This document shows positions 11,540 through 21,449 of a DNA stretch of 64,000 bases, in pieces (within the stretch, counting starts at the first letter, position 1; every line of letters begins with the position of its first letter). The stretch comes from Dryomyza anilis. Taxonomy: Eukaryota; Arthropoda; Insecta; Diptera; Dryomyzidae. The DNA lies in the NCBI GenBank assembly GCA_951804985.1, contig OX638133.1, forward strand, positions 69,260,367-69,324,366, given 5' to 3'. Below the pieces are notes generated by a model. That model did no database searches and was not told the DNA's origin. It was given only the letters and a program-made list of their open reading frames with translations. A program made the translations under genes and the position numbers.

Positions 11540-12330
11540 TTTTTAAATCCAGAAACACCCTGTGAAAATTTCCCTTATAACCATCTCCTCTTTGAATGAC
11601 ATTCCGGCAACGTTGCTAATTTGACACTGGTCCTTTTTAATTCGTTTGTAGAAATATTCCACTTCGGTCTTGACAAAGACGCCTTGTCTTTAAATATTGA
11701 AAATTAGTTAGCGACATATGATGCCAAAGTATTTGCAAACTGTTAATATTAAATATCCAATTTCATAAAAAAGGATATCTAGCGTGCTCAATGTTCTCTA
11801 AAAGTAATTTTGCGATATTTAAAATATTGATTTGTTCTTCAGATCCTCAAAAAACAATTCTGCACAATATGGTTTCATCTTCATTTTCACTATAGAAAAC
11901 ATCAAATAATTGTCTAAAAAAGAGATTGTATTCTGCGGTATGTCTTAAGGATGAATCATACTTCTCCGGGTCTGAATTATATAGATTTATCATTGCATTA
12001 CCAACAGAATAATTCATAACTTTTAGTAGAATATTTAATAAAATCATATATCCACATTAAACTGAAAAATGAACAATATATTATAATTAATACAAATCAA
12101 ACATTGATTGCATAAGATAAATTATTCTAGCACTAAATCTATTATAACATATCGCAAATATATGTTTAATAAGCCAATAATAATAATTATTCATAAAACA
12201 GACAAGAAAAATACTACCCATTTACAACAACATAGTCAAAAATAATATTTAAAAATGTAAAAATTTTATATAAAACACTTTATAAAATCTACAAAAAACC
12301 ATAAAAAACCATAAAAGAGCAGCAGAAAAA
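11540..12330 (-). pseudogene. P-like transposase remnant, unit 2
   Basis: Same minus-strand segments as unit 1. The frame at 12047-11847 carries VMNYSVGNAMINLY and HTAEYN, but nine bases present in units 1 and 4 (between the MILLNILL-like start and the VMNYS core) are missing. The downstream CQDE segment (complement of 11570-11770) has an extra base that breaks the frame. It is non-functional. Confidence 0.6.
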
Positions 12331-12332
12331 AA

Positions 12333-12820
12333 CACACACTCCAAGCATAGACAACGCGATAATATTACAACAAGAAAAAAACTACAAAAAACGATACACA
12401 ATAGAAATGTTACATATAATTAATACTCCCGCGAATAAACTATAAAACAGACACGGAAAAATGCGCGCATATTTATAGACACATCATCACAAAACATAAA
12501 CAAAATAAAAACTTAGTAATTAAATGACACTCAGTGAAAGTGGACGTGCGTTACTCAATGTAAGAAAGTTTTGTTCAATGTATTCTTGTCTTATTAAAAA
12601 TTGTTTAGCGTAATTATGGTGATATACTTAATGTTTAAATTGTTATAATTTCATTGTAATTTCCTGAAGACGAATACCGACGGTATTCGAAATATCGAAA
12701 CAACAAAATAAATGTTTTAATAAAACAAAAAAGAGTTTTATTTTTAAAACAAAACCGGACCTAGAGCCTGAATAAATAACAAAATTTATAATAATTAAGG
12801 TCGATAAAAATTAAAATATA
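12333..12820 (+). mobile_element. 5'-truncated PLE tail, unit 2/3 junction, with hammerhead-like motif
   Basis: Begins at cactccaagcatagacaacg. Compared with 10708-11200 it lacks about eight bases near 12434 (cgcgaataaac rather than cgcgaatatacgaataaac), which is shared with the next unit. The hammerhead-like motif is at 12664-12700 with loop GAC. Confidence 0.75.
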
Positions 12821-13156
12821 TATATTGTAAGAAATGTTTATTGAATATTTAATTATCTTTCATTCGATATAACAATTGAATTTATGGGTTTTATTAAACG
12901 CGATATATTTACAAATATATGTGACCACCTTTTTGAAAGCTCAGTACTAAAGATATTGCCCGAAATCTCGTAAACCTATCCGTAGAATATTTTTTAATTC
13001 ATATATTCAAATTCAAATAATACAAAAATAATGGAACTTACTGCGCAAACTTTTTTTCTCATTTTGTTGTGTAGTGTAATTATTTATTATAGTATATGTG
13101 ATTAAAATTTAGTATATGGCTTTAAAACGCGTTTTAAATTTAGTTAGTATTCAGTT

Positions 13157-13945
13157 TTTTTAAATCCAGAAACACCCTGTGAAAATTTCCCTTATAACCA
13201 TCTCCTCTTTGAATGACATTCCGGCAACGTTGCTAATTTGACACTGGTCCTTTTTAATTCGTTTGTAGAAATATTCCACTTCGGTCTTGACAAAGACGCC
13301 TTGTCTTTAAATATTGAAAATTAGTTAGCGACATATGATGCCAAAGTATTTGCAAACTGTTAATATTAAATATCCAATTTCATAAAAAAGGATATCTAGC
13401 GTGCTCAATGTTCTCTAAAAGTAATTTTGCGATATTTAAAATATTGATTTGTTCTTCAGATCCTCAAAAAACAATTCTGCACAATATGGTTTCATCTTCA
13501 TTTTCACTATAGAAAACATCAAATAATTGTCTAAAAAAGAGATTGTATTCTGCGGTATGTCTTAAGGATGAATCATACTTCTCCGGGTCTGAATTATATA
13601 GATTTATCATTGCATTACCAACAGAATAATTCATAACTTTTAGTAGAATATTTAATAAAATCATATATCCACATTAAACTGAAAAATGAACAATATATTA
13701 TAATTAATACAAATCAAACATTGATTGCATAAGATAAATTATTCTAGCACTAAATCTATTATAACATATCGCAAATATATGTTTAATAAGCCAATAATAA
13801 TAATTATTCATAAAACAGACAAGAAAAATACTACCCATTTACAACAACATAGTCAAAAATAATATTTAAAAATGTAAAAATTTTATATAAAACACTTTAT
13901 AAAATCTACAAAAAACCATAAAAAACCATAAAAGAGCAGCAGAAA
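13157..13945 (-). pseudogene. P-like transposase remnant, unit 3
   Basis: Essentially the same sequence as unit 2, including its nine-base deletion and its frame-breaking extra base. The shared defects show that units 2 and 3 arose by duplicating one already-dead unit. Confidence 0.6.
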
Positions 13946-13949
13946 AAAA

Positions 13950-14440
13950 CACACACTCCAAGCATAGACAACGCGATAATATTACAACAAGAAAAAAACT
14001 ACAAAAAACGATACACAATAGAAATGTTACATATAATTAATACTCCCGCGAATAAACTATAAAACAGACACGGAAAAATGCGCGCATATTTATAGACACA
14101 TCATCACAAAACATAAACAAAACAAAAACTTAGTAATTAAATGACACTCAGTGAAAGTGGACGTGCGTTACTCAATGTAAGAAAGTTTTGTTCAATGTAT
14201 TCTTGTCTTATTAAAAATTGTTTAGCGTAATTACGGTGATATACTTATTGTTTAAATTGTTATAATTTCATTGTAATTTCCTGAAGACGAATACCGACGG
14301 TATTCGAAATATCGAAACAACAAAATAAATGTTTTAATAAAACAAAAAAGACAAAAACCGGACCTAGAGCCTGAATAAATGACAAAATTTATAATAATTA
14401 AGGTCGATAAAAATTAAAATATATATATTGTAAGAAATGT
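13950..14440 (+). mobile_element. 5'-truncated PLE tail, unit 3/4 junction, with hammerhead-like motif
   Basis: As in the preceding unit, but the untranslated end has lost about 14 bases near 14350 (aaaaaagacaaaaaccgg instead of the longer A/T run). The hammerhead-like motif is at 14281-14317. Confidence 0.75.
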
Positions 14441-14765
14441 TTATTGAATATTTAATTATCTTTCATTCGATATAACATTTGAGTTTATGGGTTTTATTAA
14501 ACGCGAGATATTTACAAATATATGTGACCATCTTTTTGAAAGCTCAGTACTAAAGATATTGCCCGAAATTTCGTAAACGTATTCGTAGAATATTTTTTAA
14601 TTCATATATTCAAATTCAAATAATACAAAAATAATGGAATTTACTGCGCAAACTTTTTTTAATCATTTTGTAGTGTAGTGTAATTATTTATTATAGTATG
14701 TGTGATTAAAATTTAGTATATGGCTTTAAAACGCGTTTTAAATTTAGTTAGTATACGGTTTTTTT

Positions 14766-16762
14766 AAATCCGGAAACACCCTGTGAAAATTTCCCTTATA
14801 ACCATCTCCTCTTTGAATGACATTCCGGCAACGTTGCTAATTTGACGCTGGTCCTTTTTAATTCGTTTGTAGAAATATTCCACTTCGGTCTTGACAAAGA
14901 CTTTACTTTCTTACTTACTTAAATGGCCCTTACAACCGTGGATCGGTTTTGGCCGCTGAGATGAAGCCGCGCCAGTCGGATCTGCTTTGCGCGCGCTGAC
15001 GCCAGTTAGAAATACCAAGCGTTGTCAGGTTGTCCTCAACTTGGTCTTTCCAACGCAGATTTGGACGCCCTCTTCTACGCTGTCCACCTTCGAGTTTCGA
15101 TTCAAGCACCTTCTTGGCTGGAGTGTTTTAATCCATTCGTTCGACATGACCTAGCCAGCGAAGCCGCTGGATCTTGATGCGCTTGACTATGTCAATGTCG
15201 TCGAATAACTCATATAGCTCGTAGTTCATCCTGATTCGATACTCGTTAGCAAAGCAGATAGGGCCAAAGATTTTACGGAGAATCTTTCTCTCGAACGCTC
15301 CCAGTACTCACTCATCGGTGGTGGCCAGCGTCCATGTTTCTGCACCATAAAGTAGGACGGGCATGATGAGTGACTTGTAGAGCGTTATTTTTGTCCGGCG
15401 AGAGAGGGCTCTGCTTCTCAATTGCCTACTGAGCCCAAAGTAGCACCTGTTGGCAAGAGTTATTCTCCGTTTGATCTCCAGGCTGACGTCGTTGTTGCTG
15501 TTTACGCTGGATCCCAGATAGACGAAGTCCTTCACAATGTCGAACTTGTGGGTGTCAAAATCAGCTTTTTGTCCAAGACGCACGGATTCTTTTTTGCTTG
15601 TTGACACAAGGAACTTCGTCTTGTCCTCGTTCACCGCTAGACCCATTCGACGCGACTCTTTCTCCAATCTGGAGAATGCTGCGCTGACTGCTCGTGTGCT
15701 CCTGCCAATGATATCAATATCGTCGGCATATGCGAGCAGCATGACACTTTTGTTGAGGATAGTGCCGCTTTGACGGAGTTCGGCAGCTCGAACTATTTTC
15801 TCCATCAATAAGTTAAAAAAGTCGCACGATAGGGAGTCACCCTGTCTGAAACCTCGTTCGGTATGAAATGGCTCGAAGAGGTCTTTTCCTATTCTCACTG
15901 AGCAACGTGTGTTGCTCAGGGTCATCCTGCAAAGCCTTATAAGTTTCGCAGGTATACCGAACTCAGACATTGCGGCGTATAATCGTTCCCTTATCGGAGT
16001 GTCGAAGGCGGCTTTATAGTCGACTAATAGGTGGTAGGTGTCGATCTGTTTTTCTAGGGTCTTTTCCTGGATTAGGCGCAATGTGAAAATCTGGTCTATG
16101 GTGGACTTTCCGCACTGATCTGAAGCCGCACTGATAAGGTCCAATCAGTATGTTGACGATGGGCTTCAGTCTTTCACATAATACGCTCGATAGAACCTTG
16201 TATGCGATATTGAGTAGGCTGATCCCACGGTAGTTGGCGCAGATAGTGGGATCCCCTTTCTTAAGGATTGGGCAGAGTACACTGAGGTTCCAGTCACTTG
16301 GCATGCTTTCAACCGACCATATTCTGCTTACGAGCTCGTGCATGCTCTCTATTAGCTCTTCGCCTCCGGTCTTAAACAATTCAGCAGACAGGCCATCAGC
16401 ACCTGCGGCTTTTGTTGTTTTTCAGCCGAGCAATGGCTGTTCTGACCTCGTCATGGTCGGGTGGCGGAATCTCAACGTCGTCATCAAGTACTGGGGTTGC
16501 CGGGTTTGCTTCTCTATCGGTGGAATTGAGGTCATCATAACCGGTCAGCAGTTTAGAGAAGTGATCCCTCCATATTTTCAGTGTGCTCTGGATATCTGTC
16601 ACTGATTTCCGTTCTCATCTTTACAGGAAATCCAGAAACACCCTGTGAAAATTTCCCTTATAACCATCTCCTCTTTGAATGACATTCCGGCAACGTTGCT
16701 AATTTGACGCTGTTCATTTTTAATTCGTTTGTAGAAATATTCCACTTCGTCTTGACAAAGAC
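14766..16762. repeat. 136-bp direct duplication flanking the LINE
   Basis: 14766-14901 and 16628-16762 are direct copies of the same part of the P-like unit, running from aaatcc(g/a)gaaacacc to cttgacaaagac. They differ at four or five places. The left copy has the cggtctt variant of units 2 and 3, while the right copy has the cgtctt variant of unit 1. Confidence 0.8.
14902..16627 (-). pseudogene. 5'-truncated non-LTR (LINE) reverse transcriptase pseudogene
   Basis: Read on the minus strand from 16627, segments follow in the usual order: an RT lead-in (WRDHFSKLL), the ILKKGDPT, NYRGISLL and YQCGFR motifs, KSTIDQIFTLR, FRQGDSLSCDFFN, the catalytic AYADDID (YADD box), [18 protein letters not shown], and a C-terminal LGHVERM region. 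At least two frame changes (near 16410 and 16120) and two in-frame stops (near 15308, and just after the ERMD residues near 15130) make it a pseudogene. The endonuclease part is missing. The 3' end is a short TAAG-type repeat at 14902-14925. The clade is uncertain. Residues such as AETWTL and the tetranucleotide tail suggest an RTE/jockey-like group. Confidence 0.85.
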
Positions 16763-19020
16763 GCCTTGTCTTTAAATATTGGAAATTAGTTAGCGACATA
16801 TGTTGCCAAAGTATTTGCAAACTGTTAATATTAAATATCCAATTTCATAAAAAAGGATATCTAGCGTGCTCAATGCTCTCTAAAAGTAATTTTGCGTTAT
16901 TTAAACTATTGATTTTGTTCTTCAGATCCACAAAAAGCAGTTCTGCACAATGTGGTTTCATCTTCATTTTCACTATAGAAAACATCAAATAATTGTCTAA
17001 AAAAGAGATTGTATTCTGCGGTATGTCTTAACGATGAATCATACTTCTCCGGGTCTGAATTATATAGATTTATCATTGCATTACCAACAGAATAATTCAT
17101 AACTTTTAAAGCATTTTTAGTAGAATATTTAATAAAATCATATATCCACATTAAACGGAAAAATGAACAATATATTATAATGAATACCAAGGATTGAAAC
17201 CGTAACCGAATCCGAAATCCGTTTAAAACCGTTTCATTTTTAAAACCGTAACCGAAACCGTTATACGAAAATCAGAAATAAACCGATATCCAAAACCGAG
17301 AAACGATATTTCCAAAACAACGGTATTTGGTCTAAAATTTGTTCTTTGTTTCATTAATCGAATTAACAACAAAACACCAACAACTCCAAGCAAAATTTTT
17401 ACGTTAAAAAATAATTCAAATTTTAATAATATTGTTTTTTTTTATTTATTTTATTAGTAAAATATATAGGGGAGCTTGGGGTAAAGTGAGACAAGTTTTG
17501 AAAAGGACATTTGAATATTTTTTAAATTCTTTTAAAGGATCTATTCAATAGAATACCATTTATAAGTCTTCTAATGGATTTTTAACTGATGTTTCAAAAC
17601 AGCTCAATTTCGGACATGAACAAAACAATGGTAATGCAAGAAAAAATGTAAAAAAAGTTTCAAATTTTTAACATCTCACTAACTTTTTAAGGAAATACGA
17701 AAAATGAAGTGCAAGTTCGAGAAGTTTAAACATTTCAAGTATAAGGCAGATATTTGTTTACATTAGTGATGATTAAAATATCTTGTTCTTGCATCTTGTT
17801 CTTGCATTTTTTTTGCAAGAACATAGGCGAGTACAAGATCGAGATTTTGCAAGAAAAAGAACAAGTGCAAGACTAAGACTGCAAGAAAAGGATGACTCTT
17901 GCGTTTTTTTATGAATTTAATGTATTTATTATGTTTTTAAGGTAATAATGATATACAAAAGAATTCATGATATTACTAAATATTAAACAACAAGTAACAA
18001 TGGAAAGCGTGCAAAATATTTATGAACGTGAACATTAATGAAGATGTGGGTTTTTTTTTCTTTTTGTCAATTCTAAAGAATATAAGCATCTTAAAAATAA
18101 GGCCTGTGAAGCACTTTTGAAGCTTTAAATGTGCTTCAGTCAAAACAATGTTTTTTTCTCTTTTCTTCGCTACGCTAGTTCGTACATCGATTGTGCATAT
18201 GCACTGTGTTATGCACATTAGTATTTTTGTTTTACTTTTATATATAGTTTTTTTGTTAATTGTAAAATCATGAAGTAATAAAAAATAATATATGAACATT
18301 TTCAATGTGTGATATATTTAGCTGATATATTGCTTTTTGTTTTTTTCTTTTTTTCACAAATCCGCTGATTCGTTTGAAAGTGCAACAACAACAAAAAGAA
18401 TAAAACAGCATCCAAGCTTTTGATAGAATTTGTGGCGGGAAATTTTTTGTACATAAAGAGAACTCGTTGTTGTTGCCAACTAGAGAGCTGTGCTAGATAC
18501 ATACATATAACACAATATTTTTACTAAAATAACAACAAACATTGTTTAAATTACGTTTCGCACTTTACCGCAGTATCATAATTTGAACATAATTTAGCAC
18601 CATTTAAAAATGTAAAATTATTTGAAAAATATGGAATAAAGAAAATTTATACAAAAACCGAAACCGTAACATGGAACCGGTATACCGAAACCGTTTTGTT
18701 ATAAAAACTTAAAACCGAAACCGAAACGCGGAAAAAACCGAAACCAAAATCGAAACCGTTATTCGTTTAGGTTTCAATCCTTGATTAATACAAATCAAAC
18801 ATTGATTGCATAAGATAAATTATTCTAGCAAAAAATCTATTATAACATATCGCAAATATATGTTTAATAAGCCAATAATAGTAATTATTCATAAAGCAGA
18901 CAAGAAAAATACAATCCATTTACATAGCCAACAATAATATTTAAAAATGTAAAAAAATGTATATAAAACAATTTATAGAAATCTATAAAAATCCATAAAA
19001 GAGCAGCAGAAAAAAAAACA
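16628..19020 (-). pseudogene. P-like transposase remnant, unit 4 (interrupted)
   Basis: The minus-strand frame 17190-16906 has the longest version of the VMNYSVGNAM...HTAEYN...FDVFYSEN segment. A second frame, starting with LQILWQHMSL at 16820, contains CQDEVEYFYKRI. The splice-acceptor-like CAG upstream of the first segment is changed to CCG here. The hAT-like insertion at 17188-18783 splits the upstream part. Unlike the other units, sequence beyond 19020 is not the PLE tail, so this unit may preserve the native flank of the P-like element. Confidence 0.6.
17180..18791. mobile_element. hAT-like element inserted in array unit 4
   Basis: Terminal inverted repeats CAAGGATTGAAACCG (from 17188) and its complement CGGTTT-CAATCCTTG-type end (to 18783) bound a 1.6-kb insertion. 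The 8-bp flanks atgaatac (17180-17187) and attaatac (18784-18791) differ by one base and correspond to a single attaatac site in the other units. Both ends are rich in subterminal aaccg/cggtt repeats. The interior has no recognisable transposase. It contains a patch of repeated cttgttcttgca and its complement near 17780-17890. Confidence 0.8.
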
Positions 19021-19199
19021 AAAAAAAATGTATAAACAGAACTACTGCATCAAACTGCAAACCGCACAAATAACATATTGGTCGACAAAACCATTGTGAA
19101 CATACGCACTTATCAATCGTAAGTATAAAAATAAAACGATAACCACTAAAAAACACATTCACAAATATCAATTACTATTATATATTAACTTTTAATGCA

Positions 19200-19656
19200 C
19201 ACTAAGAAAACAAGATGTTTATGAGAGTCTTGCTGCAACCATTCTTTTAAATTTACGCCTTGTAGCAAATATTCAAACATCCCATAAGTTTCAATAAAGT
19301 TGCAGCAAAACTATGAATATTTTTTAAATATGACATATATGCAGATATCAACACGTGATGAAAAATATTTCTTTTCAGAGTTTACTTTGATGACAGCATC
19401 ACCGGTCGGACTTGATTCTACTAAGAAATAATCTCAAGTCGTTGTACAATTTTACCTTCGAAGGATTTATAAAGACAATGACGATGTATAACCAGGATAC
19501 TGTTTTAATTCTAGAATAAATAAAAATAAATTTGATTCATTTTATTTCAATTCAATAAAAATTACTCCGCGAATTCTAACGGGGAGTACCTTTTCCAAAT
19601 ATTCATTAACTATCTTCCTATTTGTAAGATGTTTAATTGATGGTTGCTATAATAAT
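19200..19656 (+). mobile_element. Copy of CACTAAGAAAAC-ended DNA repeat
   Basis: It starts with acactaagaaaacaagatg and is collinear with the 39602 copy, with an internal deletion between about 19340 and 19355. Its right end is lost where a SINE tail begins near 19657. Confidence 0.65.
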
Positions 19657-19760
19657 AGTTTGGCACTACAGTCCTATAAGGACTTAGGCCGAGCTCTCTC
19701 ACCATTTTGAGCTGTGCGTGTTATATTTGATCAAAGTGGTGGGATTGCTCATACCCACAC
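19657..19760 (-). mobile_element. SINE fragment, tail part only
   Basis: On the minus strand this matches the 3' half of the tRNA-derived SINE at 47606-47888: ccactttgatcaaatataac, then gcacagctcaaaatggtgag, then a (TTA)n end. The tRNA-like head is absent. Confidence 0.65.
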
Positions 19761-20300
19761 ACAGTGTGTGCAGCCGAACAATGTCCACACAATGAATTCT
19801 TTATTGAATTTTTTAACAACATTTACAGCTTTATGATTTTTTTTGATAAGTCTAAAACATGTAGAAATTGATTTAAGAATGTTTCATATTAACTGAAAAA
19901 ATATTCATCATTTCATTGTTTCGTACAAATTCGAAACATTTTTTTTAACACGGTTCCACACAAATTGGCGCGGACAGACACGCAAAGTGTCAATCTTGTT
20001 CTCCGCCTCACTCAGTCGCTTATGTCATATGCATCCATTTCACCCGCACTCATTAATTCGAATTAAAGATATTGAAAACATAAATAAAATTTTAAGAAAT
20101 ATATTGAATGTTGTGTTTAGCAATTAGCTAAAATGAAAAAATCTAAAAATGAAAATATATTTTAAATAATTTGAATTTGAACCATACATGTGGCTCTTAA
20201 TAAATTAAGAGGAAATATTAAATTTTAATTTTGAAATCATATTTTTTTCCAATGCTCAAACAAATTTTGAGACACATTTTTTTTTTATATTGTAATAAAA
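19761..20300. other. Intergenic DNA, nothing recognised
   Basis: The stretch is AT-rich, with one short GC-richer patch near 19965-20050 and no coding signal or repeat partner elsewhere in the window. Confidence 0.4.
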
Positions 20301-20990
20301 AAAAACTACACTAAGAGTGAAAGGGTATATTCAGTTTGGTACGCCGTTTGTAACACCCTGAAGAAAGCATCTCCGGTATGGAAAAGTATATATATTCTTG
20401 ATCAGCATGACCTCCTGAGTCGATTTAGCGATGTCCGTCTGTCTGTCTGTCCTTTTGTCTGTCTGTTTAAATCACGATTACGGAAAAAGTAGAAGAGCTA
20501 GAGCAATGAAACTAGATTTAGATTGCTTATATTTCTAAGCTGTCTGAACAAGAAAATTGGCATGATCGATTTATTGTGACCTGAGAACCGACCTCATATA
20601 AAATTTACATCTACAGATCAATTTACTGTATACGTGCTTAGATAAACTTTTTTTGGTCATATATATATTGACATCATGCTGAAATACATGAAAATAATGT
20701 TTTCATGCGACACGAGTTGTGGTTCCCAAAAAAAAAATTCGAAATTCGGTACACCTACCCATTTGTAAATATGGGTATCAAATGAATGGAAATTCTTCAG
20801 CGATGGAAAGTTTGTAGTTATTTTCAGGATTCGTATACCCTGGTGACCTATATACCAATTTGAGTGGTAACCACACATATGTGTAGAGTATTTATAGTCG
20901 GCTTAGACCGTCTATAATTTTGATAATCCTAACTATCATAATAACACCTACTTTAAATTTCCCATGGGATCTAACCTTCCCAACTGGTTT
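20301..20990 (+). mobile_element. DINE-1/mini-me-like element, copy at 20.3 kb
   Basis: It is collinear with 45674-46361 and 52311-53034. The order is cactaagagtgaaagggtat, ggtacgccgtttgtaacacc, tatatattcttgatcagcat, a GTCY run at 20428-20465, then cgaaattcggtacacctacc, and an end at cttcccaactggtt. The first arm of the terminal hairpin is lost (aaaaactacac instead of ataccctacac). The combination of a TA-rich run, a GTCY microsatellite and an ATACCCT...AGGGTAT hairpin is the known pattern of dipteran mini-me/DINE-1 (Helentron-type) elements. Confidence 0.7.
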
Positions 20991-21445
20991 AAATTGTATT
21001 CACGAAAATAAAATTTAGTTCGGATGTAGCGAGAGGGGTAGTAAAAGTCGATCTGAGATAGAAGTAGAGGACATTGGATTTGATTATGTATTAAATCTCG
21101 TATAAACATTATTGAAGATACCTTGCGTCTTTTTTTTAAAGAGTCCATATTAATTAAACAACATCTAGTGTAGTAGAATGGTCTTTCAAAATTCCAATTA
21201 AATTTGTAAAACATAAATCTGGTAAAGTCTGAATGGATTCAATCCTTATAGAGATGCTGGATTCCAAAAAATGGAGGAGTATTCCAGGTGACAAATGATT
21301 TTTATATGTTTGGGATTGAATGATTTGACTTCAAAGCGGATTGCAGTTTTTTTGTGATTCAATCTCATGACTAAATGAACAAATTAACTGAATTAAAACT
21401 AAATATTTCTAATATTATTAATATTCAGTGACTGTAACAGTTACG
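20991..21445. other. Intergenic DNA, nothing recognised
   Basis: No gene or repeat partner could be seen. It lies between the DINE-1-like copy and the inverted-repeat element that follows. Confidence 0.4.
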
Positions 21446-21449
21446 AGTA

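Larger units (their letters stand above)
9454..19020. repeat. Composite tandem array, about 1.6-kb unit, four units
   Basis: Using the CTGAAGA motif as register, units start at 9454, 11047, 12664 and 14281, giving spacings of 1593, 1617 and 1617 bases. Each full unit holds the PLE 3' untranslated end on the plus strand, then an antisense P-like transposase remnant, then a 5'-truncated PLE GIY-YIG piece that leads into the next unit. Units 2 and 3 are almost identical. Unit 4 is broken by a LINE (14902-16627) and a hAT-like element (17188-18783), and it lacks the following PLE piece. The junction between the P-like part and the truncated PLE (near 10708, 12333 and 13950) is the same in every unit, so the fusion came before the amplification. 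Confidence 0.85.

Noticed and set aside
17976..18502. Minus-strand frames inside the hAT-like insertion
   Set aside because: They are low-complexity Phe/Lys-rich sequence from AT-rich DNA, without a transposase motif.
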